Positions 1 through 7,182 of a DNA stretch of 30,311 nt are shown here, piece after piece. Position numbers and translations under genes: made by a program. The notes under the pieces were generated by a model that saw only the letters and a program-made list of their open reading frames with translations, searched no databases and was not told the origin of the DNA. The stretch is from Mageeibacillus sp. UBA5770 (GTDB lineage: Bacteria > Bacillota_A > Clostridia > Saccharofermentanales > Saccharofermentanaceae), in the NCBI GenBank assembly GCA_002418705.1, contig DIEQ01000116.1, positions 1 through 30,311 of the forward strand, read 5' to 3'. The first letter of the stretch is position 1. Every line of letters starts with the position of its first letter.

Positions 1-32
1 AAAGAACCGTCCCCGTGTCCGGTGTTAACACC
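1..32. repeat. Possible REP-like repeat end at window edge
   Basis: The first 20 bases contain AACCGTCCCCGTGTCC, which resembles the palindromic GGGGACGGTT-type repeats scattered through many clostridial genomes, often with RAYT/Y1 transposases. It is followed by a perfect 12-bp palindrome, GGTGTTAACACC (21-32). Only one arm is visible because the window starts here, so the assignment rests on recall of the motif. Confidence 0.3.
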
Positions 33-91
33 TTGACAAGTAAACGAACGTTCACTATAATAAAGTGAACGAGCGTTTACTGTGTGGGAGG
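33..91 (+). promoter_or_regulatory. Promoter, overlapping TetR operator and RBS
   Basis: A consensus promoter is visible: -35 TTGACA (33-38), a 17-bp spacer and -10 TATAAT (56-61). Two 18-bp arms, AGTAAACGAACGTTCACT (39-56) and AGTGAACGAGCGTTTACT (64-81), form a near-perfect inverted repeat that covers the spacer, the -10 and the presumed start site. GGGAGG (86-91) is the ribosome binding site. This layout implies that the TetR protein represses its own gene. The autoregulation is inferred; the sequence elements are direct. Confidence 0.78.
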
Positions 92-100
92 TATTAGAGA

Positions 101-715
101 ATGGCTGATACAAAGGAAAATATTCTGATGACTGCGCTCCGTTTGTTTGCACAAGACGGTTATGAAGCTGTTTCCGTTAGCAAAATTGCCGGAGAGTTGG
201 GTATGACAAAGGGTGCACTATATAGACACTATAAAAATAAGCGCGATATTTTTGATAGCATTTTTGAACGTATATGTCAATTAGATATTGAGCGTTCTAA
301 AAAAGCAGGTTTTCCAGAAAAAGAAAAAGATTTCTTCAGCAATACTTCTGTGGGAAGCGTTAAAGCATACATGGAATCGCAGTTTTATTACTGGACGGAA
401 GATGAAATTGCCTGTAATTTCCGTAGAATGTTGACTTTGGAACAGTACAGAAACCCTGAAATGACAAAATTGTATCAAAAAGTTTTAGCCAGTGGACCAG
501 TCAACTTTTTAGAAGATTTATTTCGTGAAATGATGAATAAAGGGACTTGGCGCAAGGGCAGCGCAAAACAAATGGCGGTTGAGTTTTATGCTCCGTTCTA
601 TTTGTCCTTAAGCATTTTGGACGCAGCATCAGGTAAGGAAGAAAAAGAGGAAATCGAAAAACTCTTTACGACACATATTGAGTGTTTCATAGAAAAATAT
701 GCTGCAAAAACCTAA
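101..715 (+). CDS. TetR/AcrR family transcriptional regulator
   Basis: 204-aa protein of normal TetR length. The N-terminal DNA-binding domain is clear at about residues 8-47, with the helix-turn-helix at 25-45 (SKIAGELGMTKGALYRHYKNK-like). The C-terminal ligand-binding half is not recognisable to a subfamily. The ATG lies 9 bases after GGGAGG, so the start is secure. A palindromic operator overlaps its promoter, which suggests autorepression relieved by an unknown small molecule. TetR regulators usually control an adjacent gene; here the next reading frame (from 819) has a good RBS but stops after 11 codons, so the original target seems to be lost. The gene is more AT-rich than the rlmD-argG side. 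Confidence 0.9.
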   Translation: MADTKENILMTALRLFAQDGYEAVSVSKIAGELGMTKGALYRHYKNKRDIFDSIFERICQLDIERSKKAGFPEKEKDFFSNTSVGSVKAYMESQFYYWTEDEIACNFRRMLTLEQYRNPEMTKLYQKVLASGPVNFLEDLFREMMNKGTWRKGSAKQMAVEFYAPFYLSLSILDAASGKEEKEEIEKLFTTHIECFIEKYAAKT

Positions 716-805
716 ATTAGAAATTGTTGAAGAAACGACTACATAAGCAAAAGTATATCTAGTTCAGAAAGTCCAACGAAAGTTGTACTTATAAAACCAG
801 AAAAC

Positions 806-854
806 AGGAGGGTTTTTTATGAAAAATAATTATTGCCGGAGCATTGTGCGCTGA
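806..854 (+). pseudogene. RBS plus broken start of a lost TetR-target gene
   Basis: A strong RBS, AGGAGGG (806-812), is followed by ATG at 819, but the frame ends after 11 codons at 854. Removing one base from the A-run after the start would instead give M-K-I-I-I-A-G-A-L-C, which looks like the first beta strand of an NAD(P)/flavin-binding protein. I read this as the frameshifted stub of the gene once controlled by the upstream TetR regulator. A leader peptide cannot be excluded. The rest of 716-935 shows only a weak inverted repeat (about 769-791). Confidence 0.35.
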
Positions 855-935
855 CCGGGAGGTTTGCGTATAAATCAATTTCTACCAAGCCTCCCAAAAG
901 GACTATAACGTCAACTTTTAGGAGGATAAGATCTC

Positions 936-1361
936 GTGAACAGAGAAAACAAACGGAAACAATACGAAAAAGGATATTACAAAACCCACGCATGTAACGA
1001 CAGTTTTACCTGCAAGATATGCGGTAGGCTTGTAGTGCCGACAGGTGCTGGGAGCGATCACCGAAATCATTGTCCGAACTGTTTGCACAGCCTTCATGTG
1101 GACATTGAACCCGGTGACCGTGAATCTGATTGTGGTGGTTTTATGGAGCCGATAGCAGTATGGATACGCAAAAATGGTGAATGGGCGATTATTCACCGTT
1201 GCCATATATGTGGCCAACTTTCATCTAATCGCATAGCGGCTGACGACAATCCTATGAAGCTAATGTCGATTGCAATGAAACCCGTGGCACTTCCGCCGTT
1301 CCCGCTTGAAAAAATTGAGGAAATGACTGATTTAATGGCTGGCGACGGAAAAATAAAGTAA
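936..1361 (+). CDS. RNHCP domain zinc-ribbon protein
   Basis: 141-aa protein with a GTG start, set by AGGAGG at 920-925. It contains the signature of the RNHCP family: CKIC (residues 26-29), then DHRNHCPNC (41-49), and a later CHIC pair that probably completes a second zinc site. The length fits the family, and it appears to be a stand-alone cytosolic protein. The molecular function of RNHCP proteins is not established; zinc and nucleic-acid binding is inferred from the cysteine pairs. It is transcribed in the same direction as the TetR gene but separated by about 220 bp, and it is followed by a strong terminator. Confidence 0.85.
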   Translation: MNRENKRKQYEKGYYKTHACNDSFTCKICGRLVVPTGAGSDHRNHCPNCLHSLHVDIEPGDRESDCGGFMEPIAVWIRKNGEWAIIHRCHICGQLSSNRIAADDNPMKLMSIAMKPVALPPFPLEKIEEMTDLMAGDGKIK

Positions 1362-1375
1362 GTATCAAAAAAATA

Positions 1376-1444
1376 ACAGAGCCAGACGCATAGACGATAA
1401 CCAGTGAGGTGGATACTCATGGTTATCGGCTCTGTTTGTTTTTG
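1376..1444 (+). terminator. Rho-independent terminator after RNHCP gene
   Basis: ACAGAGCC (1376-1383) pairs with GGCTCTGT (1428-1435), and an inner GATAACCA/TGGTTATC stem extends the hairpin. A T-rich run (TTTGTTTTT) follows on the plus strand. It marks the left boundary of the minus-strand accessory island. Confidence 0.75.
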
Positions 1445-1531
1445 GGCAGGAATTAGCCTTGAAGCTACTCCTTAGGTTGACTGTCCAATGCTGCTTTTAC
1501 AGTCGCTTTGATTACTTAATAAGTGGACCTA

Positions 1532-1690
1532 TTAGAACCGATAGCCGTCACTTTCTTCTGCTTCTAACAACGCGTTTATCAACGCAAAGCTCAGTTCTTC
1601 TTTCGATAGGCTTTTTACATATTTTACGATCTGTTTGTAGCGTTCTCGTACCCGTTCCACTTCTTCTTTCGCATATTCTTCAATTTCAGT
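1532..1690 (-). pseudogene. Decayed C-terminal fragment of a SWIM-type protein
   Basis: Translated on the minus strand this gives TEIEEYAKEEVERVRERY, then KQIVKYVKSLSKEEL and FALINALLEAEESDGYRF followed by a stop. It matches the C-terminal charged coiled-coil part of the intact SWIM protein at 18684-19187 almost residue for residue. The N-terminal SWIM zinc finger is missing, and no rlmD-tail repeat follows. It lies directly downstream of a broken ATPase gene, the same gene order (ATPase then SWIM protein) as the intact pair at 18.7-20.6 kb, so this looks like an older, decayed version of that type of module. Confidence 0.6.
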
Positions 1691-1711
1691 TATTCAACCA
1701 TTCAGCTATAT

Positions 1712-2313
1712 CTATAACCTGTTGTGCAAAATCAGTGTGTCAAATATATCTGCAAGGTACTTGTACTTCTCTTCCTGCTCTTTATACAAATATGAGCCCG
1801 ACATTCCACCTTCTTTCATGTATCGATCAAATGCGGTTTGGATATCTGACATTTTGTAATATAGCAGGTACTCAGAAAAAGAAAATGGATATACTTCAAT
1901 TTCATAAGTACGACCTGTAAATAATGTTGCCAAGTCACTGCTTAATAAGAATGCATTGGATCCCGTGACATAAATATCAAATTTCCCCGTAGAATGCAAG
2001 CTGTTTATGGTCAGCTCAAACTGCTCACACATTTGGACTTCATCAATGAATATATAGTTGTCTTTTTACTATCATACCTATCTTCAATGTAACTATTTAA
2101 TGCGTGATATTCTTTAAGCCCTTCAAACATTAAATTAGTAAGATCTATAGAAATAATATTAGGATCTGACTCATTCTCCTTAAGCCAACCAATATATTCT
2201 TCCAACAGTTTCGATTTGCCCGAACGTCTTACGCCAGTAATAACTTTTATATCAGGCGTCCCTTTTAGGCTTATTAATCTATTTAAGTAAGTGTCTCTAT
2301 AAATTAACTGCAT
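1712..2313 (-). pseudogene. AAA_14-type ATPase, frameshifted and truncated
   Basis: The minus-strand frame opens at ATG 2313, set by GGTGGTG upstream, and carries a Walker A motif, GVRRSGKSK. Around 2040-2080 the frame is lost in a stretch of A residues. The other frame continues with the Walker B segment NYIFIDEVQ and with TGSNAFLLSSDLATLF, typical of the AAA_14/DUF4143 ATPases. The coding similarity stops near 1712, so the C-terminal DUF4143 half is gone. With one frameshift and a truncation this is a pseudogene. Its sequence is clearly different from the intact ATPase at 19374-20588, so it is a relative rather than a recent duplicate. Confidence 0.7.
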
Positions 2314-2526
2314 CGTATCACCACCTACACTCATCATATAATTGTATAAATAAATGTCCGCACCCCCTTTAACTTGAATCAAATATCTCAAGAGAGAACG
2401 CCTGTGACCTTATCCCATATTCATTACCAAGCCTACTGAACAGTACAAAAATTGCAAACTGCATAAATATCGCAGATTCAAGCATATCAACAAACCCATC
2501 TGCAAAGTTTAATAAAAAAGACTCTT

Positions 2527-3477
2527 CTACTTTTCCTCTCTTGTTTTCCATATAGCCATAGGATGATCTTTTATACGATTTAATATTTCTTTTTCTTCAA
2601 AGAGCAACTCCGGCATGTAGGTTCCTTCTTCAAACCGATTCAAGAATTCACTTTCTTCGGTTGTTAGTACCATCAAATCTGCAATATATTCATTCACAAG
2701 CTTCTTGGCAGATTCTAATTCAAACTCGTCTCGTCTTTTAATAACAGGCAGCAAATCTGTCTTTATCTTCCTTTTTGTGATAGAGTCGATGGCTTTCCTG
2801 TCAAATGCTTTATTGATCTCCTTCGCTGATATAGCCGCATAGAAGACCACGACCTTTCTCAGAAGCGCTTTCTCCGGCTCGTCAAAAATGTTTAAGCTCA
2901 CCATGTTTCGAACATCATATAAATCCCTGGTTGCAGCTCTGCTAAGCAGCGCATTGATCTTGCTGCCAAAAATTTCGATGGGCGCAAGTGTCTTCACTCT
3001 ATACTCCTTTGAAAAAGCCTCAGCGGTTATGGGCCTGTCTTCCGCAGGCAATATATGCGCTCGAAGAGAATAGTTTATTTCTATTTTAATATTGTCTCTA
3101 TTTCCGCTTGCACCTGAAAAGTCATACACCCTGGAGTCAAGGCTATGTGGATTCTTGGTTTTGGGGTTTTTCGAATATCCTTGGGAGAACATATAGCGAT
3201 CAATCGTGCTACTAATCAGTTCACGCTGCTTGAGCATTTCTTCTCTGCTATTATTAACCAAATAGTCCATATCAATATCAACAGAAAGTCGTGGCAAATT
3301 GAAAATCGCCAAGTTAATTGCCGTACCACCCTTCAGCGCAAGGCTTTCTTGCAGGGTTGGATCAGTATTCAGATATTCTAAAACATCTGCCAGCCTTATC
3401 ACTTTTTCAAGCGTATCTCGAACAAAACCAAGTTCCTTTGCCTTTTTATCAAGATATATAATGTCGTAGTCAAACAA
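2527..3477 (-). CDS. AbiEii-type nucleotidyltransferase toxin
   Basis: About 316 aa. The nucleotidyltransferase core of the AbiEii/AbiGii family is visible: LKGGTAINL near residues 48-56, then RLSVDIDMDY with the two metal-binding aspartates at about 67 and 69. In this family AbiEii is the toxin of a type IV toxin-antitoxin abortive-infection system; characterised members transfer nucleotides to tRNA and block translation. I prefer the TTG at 3477, which has GGTGG at a good distance and gives a typical MFDYDIIYLDKKAKELGF beginning, over the GTG at 3489. It overlaps or abuts the upstream antitoxin gene, so the two are translationally coupled. It ends at 2527; about 210 bp downstream hold no convincing gene. 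It appears intact. Confidence 0.87.
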   Translation of the reverse strand: MFDYDIIYLDKKAKELGFVRDTLEKVIRLADVLEYLNTDPTLQESLALKGGTAINLAIFNLPRLSVDIDMDYLVNNSREEMLKQRELISSTIDRYMFSQGYSKNPKTKNPHSLDSRVYDFSGASGNRDNIKIEINYSLRAHILPAEDRPITAEAFSKEYRVKTLAPIEIFGSKINALLSRAATRDLYDVRNMVSLNIFDEPEKALLRKVVVFYAAISAKEINKAFDRKAIDSITKRKIKTDLLPVIKRRDEFELESAKKLVNEYIADLMVLTTEESEFLNRFEEGTYMPELLFEEKEILNRIKDHPMAIWKTREEK

Positions 3478-4237
3478 GAATAGCACCACCTTGATCTGTT
3501 ATTTCGAAAAGTCCTTTGGGCACCATCAGTTTCCATTCGCCATTATAGATATTTCGCTCATTTGATTCAATGCATAAGTATCGTCTGCTCTTGCCAATTT
3601 TACCTTTACAAAAATCAATAAAAGCGCCGGATAGCTGCATCTCCTTTTGATAATGCTGCAACAGGTATCCGGCTCGTTGATAAAGCCCCTGCGTGTTATA
3701 AACTTCCAAATATCGAAGCAGTTTGTTTTCATTAAGATACCGGATACCTTCAAGACAATTCAGAAGCTCCTCAAAGCCACCGATTTTATTATAGTCACGG
3801 ATACTGTCAATGACGGTTCTTTCCAAGTCAGTGATCCGTACCCCAGTCGTATTTTTTGCTTCTACAATGCCTTCCTGCATTCTGGACGTAACGTATTTAT
3901 AAATCACATGATCAAACTCAAATGGATTGAATTTAGTGAGTGAAGATACATAGACTTCGTAGAACACTTGATTTGCCAGGCCATAATATTCAAAAGCGCT
4001 ATGGTGAGATATATATGCGGTGTTTGTTATGGCACAAGCAATCTGATACCGTGTCGCCACGATTTGACCGGTCACAGGATTAATAGCAGAATAGATATTC
4101 TTACGGACTTTTTTGACCAAGCCCTTTTTCATTAACCGATTTAATTGGGAATATGCTGTCTTCGAATTGCCAGTTAACTTCTCCAATTTATCAATCGAAA
4201 AAACAGGATATTTCGCTATTTGATTATAGACGTCCAC
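3470..4237 (-). CDS. AbiEi-type antitoxin / transcriptional regulator
   Basis: About 255 aa. An N-terminal winged helix is visible (KLEKLTGNSKTAYSQLNRL, then KKGLVKKVRKNIY), followed by the AbiEi-like central and C-terminal region. In type IV systems AbiEi neutralises AbiEii without direct binding and represses its own operon. The frame is open to GTG 4246, but GAGGTGAG fits the second GTG at 4237 better. The downstream AbiEii gene starts at or just inside its 3' end, the canonical operon. A perfect 7-3-7 palindrome about 50 bp upstream (4286-4302) is a good candidate operator. Confidence 0.85.
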   Translation of the reverse strand: MDVYNQIAKYPVFSIDKLEKLTGNSKTAYSQLNRLMKKGLVKKVRKNIYSAINPVTGQIVATRYQIACAITNTAYISHHSAFEYYGLANQVFYEVYVSSLTKFNPFEFDHVIYKYVTSRMQEGIVEAKNTTGVRITDLERTVIDSIRDYNKIGGFEELLNCLEGIRYLNENKLLRYLEVYNTQGLYQRAGYLLQHYQKEMQLSGAFIDFCKGKIGKSRRYLCIESNERNIYNGEWKLMVPKGLFEITDQGGAILV

Positions 4238-4285
4238 TACGCTCACCTCTTTTTATATTTAGCATGTTTTTCTCTATTTTTAAAG

Positions 4286-4302
4286 AATATCATTCTGATA
4301 TT
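4286..4302. promoter_or_regulatory. Candidate AbiEi operator palindrome
   Basis: AATATCA-TTC-TGATATT is a perfect inverted repeat with 7-bp arms and a 3-bp centre, 49 bp upstream of the AbiEi start. AbiEi proteins are known to bind inverted repeats in their own promoters, so autoregulation is likely. AGAATATC recurs in the hairpin at 4425-4460. Confidence 0.45.
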
Positions 4303-4353
4303 GAAAATCCAGTGAGTATTACGGAGTAAATTGAGCCAGCGTTCCGAAGAATG

Positions 4354-4379
4354 AGAGCCGCCATCGGAACAGCGGCTCT
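4354..4379. terminator. GC-rich hairpin in the 4.25-4.68 kb intergenic region
   Basis: AGAGCCGC (4354-4361) pairs with GCGGCTCT (4372-4379) around a 10-nt loop. No clear T-run follows on either strand. The 4247-4678 gap of about 430 bp contains no gene: it holds the AbiEi operator, this hairpin, a second long hairpin and an rlmD-tail repeat. Confidence 0.4.
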
Positions 4380-4424
4380 ACAGAGCCGTAATATTCATCC
4401 GATAATATACTTATTTTTAATTTT

Positions 4425-4466
4425 AGCACGATATTCTTCATATGTAAAGAATATCGTGCTGTTTAT
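4425..4466. terminator. Long perfect hairpin, probable terminator
   Basis: AGCACGATATTCTT (4425-4438) and AAGAATATCGTGCT (4447-4460) form a perfect 14-bp stem with an 8-nt loop. AT-rich sequence follows on both sides, so it may end minus-strand transcription coming through the RhuM-Fic gene and its tail repeat. It sits about 150 bp past the tail stop codon. Confidence 0.5.
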
Positions 4467-4628
4467 AAAATTATACTCGCCTATATAATCTTCAATTCTG
4501 TCGACTGTTAAAAGTAGAAGAAAAAGACTTCCATACATGATTCCTATAGGCTATCATGCATAAAAGTCAAGCCCCAAGTTCATATTCGCTATCGTACGCC
4601 GGTTTCCAAATTCTTTCAGCCTTTCACA

Positions 4629-4672
4629 AGCAGTGCAACGGTTTCCGTATGCGTAGAATGCTGGTCACTGCT
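4629..4672 (-). repeat. rlmD-tail repeat copy (after RhuM-Fic 1)
   Basis: Read on the minus strand the copy encodes SSDQHSTHTETVALLVKG followed by TGA (4616-4618). It is in frame with the RhuM-Fic gene, separated from it only by that gene's TAA stop and two codons (K-I). HTETVALL equals the C-terminal motif of RlmD at 21993-22047. Confidence 0.85.
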
Positions 4673-4678
4673 AATTTT

Positions 4679-5608
4679 TTAATTAAGAAAATTCATAACC
4701 AGATTCACCATCGCTTCCTTTTCCTCCGGCTTTGATTCTGCAATCATTATCGTGATAGCAACCAAGGTATTGTCTTCTATGGTCTTTTCGCCATCACTGA
4801 AAAGCAAGTCGTTCTTGTCAAGGAAGTATAGGAATATCATTGCCGCTATACGCTTATTGCCATCTGAAAAAGAATGGTTTTTCGTAATAAAATATAATAA
4901 ATTCGCAGCTTTCTCCTGTGTTGATTTGTAGACATCATGCCCATCAAAAGTCTGATATATTGCACCTATGCTTGCATTGAACGATTCGTCCTTTTCGTTT
5001 CCGAACAAATCGCTCTCGGCGCCAAATCTCATTTGAGCAATAACTTGTCTGCATTCATCGTACGTTATAATATAAGTTGCTTCAGTGCCTTGGGGTTTTT
5101 TTATTCTCTGGTGGTCGTAATCATCAAGGAGATTCAAGGCAGCTGAATAGCTCTCAATAACACTTAAAACTTGTTTGGCATCCAAGCGATTCTCTGCTCT
5201 TTTAAGAATTTTAATAACTTTCCCAAGTTGCTTGATTCTGTCTGTATTTATCGAATATCCTTTTAATATATATTCCTTCAAAACTGTATTTGCCCAACGT
5301 CTAAATTCCAATCCGCGATTAGATTTTACTCGATAACCTACAGAAATAATGACATCCAGATTGTAATGATCTACTTGATATGTTTTCCCGTCAGCGGCAG
5401 TTGTCGCAAATTTTGCGACAACTGAACTGTCATTCAGCTCCTCAAGCAATGCACTATTTATATGTTTACCGATCGTCTTAATGTCTCTTCCAAATAACGC
5501 TGCCATCTGCATTCTATTTAACCAGACTGAATCGCTTCCAAGTGGAACAAACAGTTTAATCTGCTCATCCTCTGTTTGAAATAAAACTAATTCATTTTGA
5601 TCGGTCAT
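4679..5608 (-). CDS. RhuM-Fic/DOC fusion protein (copy 1)
   Basis: 309 aa with an ATG start fixed by GAGGAGGAG immediately upstream. The N-terminal 130 or so residues are a RhuM-type virulence/DNA-damage-related domain (DHYNLDVIISVGYRVKS, then FRRWANTVLKEYILKGYSI). The C-terminal part is a Fic/DOC domain with HSFSDGNKR at about residues 245-253, a form of the HxFx(D/E)GN(K/G)R catalytic motif for nucleotidyl (usually AMP) transfer from ATP to target hydroxyls. The target is unknown. From about residue 135 on it is nearly identical to the second copy at 20868-21800, while the N-terminal half is much more divergent. Upstream lies an inverted repeat (5645-5683). The gene ends with TAA directly followed in frame by an rlmD-tail repeat. 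Confidence 0.9.
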   Translation of the reverse strand: MTDQNELVLFQTEDEQIKLFVPLGSDSVWLNRMQMAALFGRDIKTIGKHINSALLEELNDSSVVAKFATTAADGKTYQVDHYNLDVIISVGYRVKSNRGLEFRRWANTVLKEYILKGYSINTDRIKQLGKVIKILKRAENRLDAKQVLSVIESYSAALNLLDDYDHQRIKKPQGTEATYIITYDECRQVIAQMRFGAESDLFGNEKDESFNASIGAIYQTFDGHDVYKSTQEKAANLLYFITKNHSFSDGNKRIAAMIFLYFLDKNDLLFSDGEKTIEDNTLVAITIMIAESKPEEKEAMVNLVMNFLN

Positions 5609-5644
5609 GAACTCCTCCTCTATGTGAAAAATCAAGTTTTTATT

Positions 5645-5683
5645 AATCTGATTATATCATCCTTTCAGAAATATAATCGGATT
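5645..5683. promoter_or_regulatory. Inverted repeat upstream of RhuM-Fic copy 1
   Basis: AATCTGATTATAT (5645-5657) and ATATAATCGGATT (5671-5683) are 13-bp arms with one mismatch, about 40 bp before the start codon. Overlap with the expected promoter makes an operator plausible. The upstream region of RhuM-Fic copy 2 also contains an ATATAATCAGTATAT element. Confidence 0.45.
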
Positions 5684-5762
5684 ATATTTCACCAGATTTC
5701 GACTTTCTACCGCGTTTTGGCCTGCTTCCTTTTCCCATTTTTTAATTGTTGCCGAAGCAAAA

Positions 5763-5785
5763 GACGCCCTGAATATTCAGAGCGC
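5763..5785 (-). terminator. Terminator after the 5.8-kb tail repeat
   Basis: On the minus strand GCGCTCTGAA-TATTCAGGGCGTC forms a hairpin with an almost continuous stem, followed by CTTTTGCTTC. It sits 20 bp beyond the TAA of the tail encoded at 5805-5861. Confidence 0.6.
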
Positions 5786-5804
5786 CATTTAGCATTTATC
5801 AGTT

Positions 5805-6982
5805 TTATTTTTCCTTCAAACTCGCAACAGTTTCTATATGCGTCGAGTGCTGGTCGCTGCCACCCCGATATGAATGTCTATATGCATCAATCTCGAATGA
5901 CTCTCATACGTTTTTCCCAATCATAAAGCTCAGGTGTCCAATATTTTGCCCATTCCTTCGTTGCGTAATATTCCGGATGGTCCGGATTTTGTATGATTTT
6001 TCGAAAATCCATAAACCCTTCAACGCCACCTATATCTTCAGGGGGTGCTTTACCGATAGCTTCAAGCAAATAGGGCGACTCCTGGTCATGGTCTTCAATT
6101 ATTCGTATTAGTTTGATTTCGTGCTCCCAATTGTCTCCAAAATCATAGGTGAATCATATGCTTTTGAACAGGCAAGAAATCAGCCAGCGTATATCCTTCC
6201 ATAAAAATTGCATTTTCATCGTATAACAGGTCATCCTCAGACGAAACAATTCTGGCAAACAGTTTTCACCTGTTGCCGCTAAAGAAAGTAAATTCGTATT
6301 CGTGATAGTTCCGCCAACCATATACGGATTGCAAGACCTTATGCAAACGATCAAATTTAATGTCAGCAGGTACTATTATTCTCCGCACTGCCTTATATAT
6401 TTCTAAATCAAGTGTGACAAGCAATTCGAATGCCCGGTATCTGTAAACTTGCATTCCGGTTAACTCAGCAAGCGCGTTTGACATTGCCTCGTAAGGAATA
6501 AAACCCTCTTCAGCAGCACCCGAACAATTTACATAACGATAATTTGCAGAAGCGCCGATCGTATCGCTGAACATTTTAGCAATGCCATTGTATTCTCTTC
6601 CAATATGGAATGCACATTCCAACCCTGCTTTCGTCACCCACGCCGCTGTCTGTCTGCTTCGATTTGGAACAAACTCAACCGAACCCGCCAGATGCATATA
6701 TGCCTTCACAAGTTCCGGATTCAAATTCATTCCAAGAAGCGTGTTCAAAATGGCAGTATGCATTATTTCTGCTGCATTTTTCAGATCTTTCCTCTTGACT
6801 TGATAAATCGCAACAGTGAACCTGGTGGCGTTGTTTACCAAGACAAGCATATCTTCTAACCGGCGATTATCCCACACCTTTGCCCAGTTGGCAGTCCAGG
6901 AAAACAACGGATTTGCATAATCATTTGCGATAGTGCGAACTCCCATGGCATCTGTCAATTTTTTTGTCAGCGCAATCTGCAT
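5805..6982 (-). pseudogene. DUF6933-like + pRiA4b ORF-3-like protein, broken
   Basis: The gene starts at ATG 6982 (MQIALTKKLTDAMG, with AAAGGGA upstream). The first part resembles the DUF6933 family (NPLFSWTANWAKVW and DMLVLVNNATRF). From about 6370 the frame turns into a plasmid pRiA4b ORF-3-like domain (KVLQSVYGWRNYHEYEF). An in-frame TGA at 6266-6268 interrupts it; the same frame continues as KLFARIVSSEDDLLYDE. It is then lost by a frameshift near 6145, after which YDFGDNWEHEIKLIRIIED and GKAPPEDIGGVEGF resume in another frame down to 5887. A further shift would join it to the rlmD-tail repeat. The function of the family is unknown. With one nonsense and at least one frameshift it is not functional as written. 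Confidence 0.75.
5824..5861 (-). repeat. rlmD-tail repeat copy (after pRiA4b-type pseudogene)
   Basis: The minus strand encodes GGSDQHSTHIETVASLKEK followed by TAA (5805-5807). The upstream frame of this peptide, IDAYRHSYR, is one frameshift away from the end of the pRiA4b ORF-3-like coding sequence, so the tail was probably once the C-terminus of that protein. Confidence 0.82.
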
Positions 6983-7059
6983 TTTCAATCCCTTTCTGAT
7001 ATCAGACATCTCTACTCTGGCGCATCATTATATTGCTTATATATATTGAAACCTGGAGC

Positions 7060-7182
7060 TCAGCTCTTCGCCGAAAGCAAGGAACTTAAAACTTCAATCA
7101 CTTCATTATAAGATATGTGTCTTGCATAATTAAACTTATTCTGGTATTTACCCCACATTAGGCTCATAGCCTTTGAATTCAT
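7060..7182 (-). pseudogene. Short ORF in the place of an AbiEii toxin gene
   Basis: A 40-codon frame starts with an ATGA overlap on the end of the AbiEi gene, behind GGAGGTG, exactly where the toxin gene normally begins. Its first residues, MNSKAMSLMWGKY, resemble the N-terminus of some AbiEii proteins. It then runs into unrelated sequence and stops at 7060. I read it as a toxin gene truncated by an internal deletion. A genuine small protein cannot be excluded. Confidence 0.45.

Noticed and set aside
1459..1920. 153-codon plus-strand open frame
   Set aside because: Its complement holds recognisable SWIM and ATPase remnants; the plus-strand product has no recognisable motif and no RBS.
2369..2551. 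60-codon minus-strand frame after AbiEii
   Set aside because: It overlaps the 3' end of the toxin gene in another frame, has no motif and its own RBS is poor. Nothing convincing supports a third gene in this operon.
6266..6268. In-frame TGA as a selenocysteine codon
   Set aside because: The gene also has a frameshift further on, no SECIS-like hairpin is evident directly after the TGA, and the family is not a known selenoprotein family.
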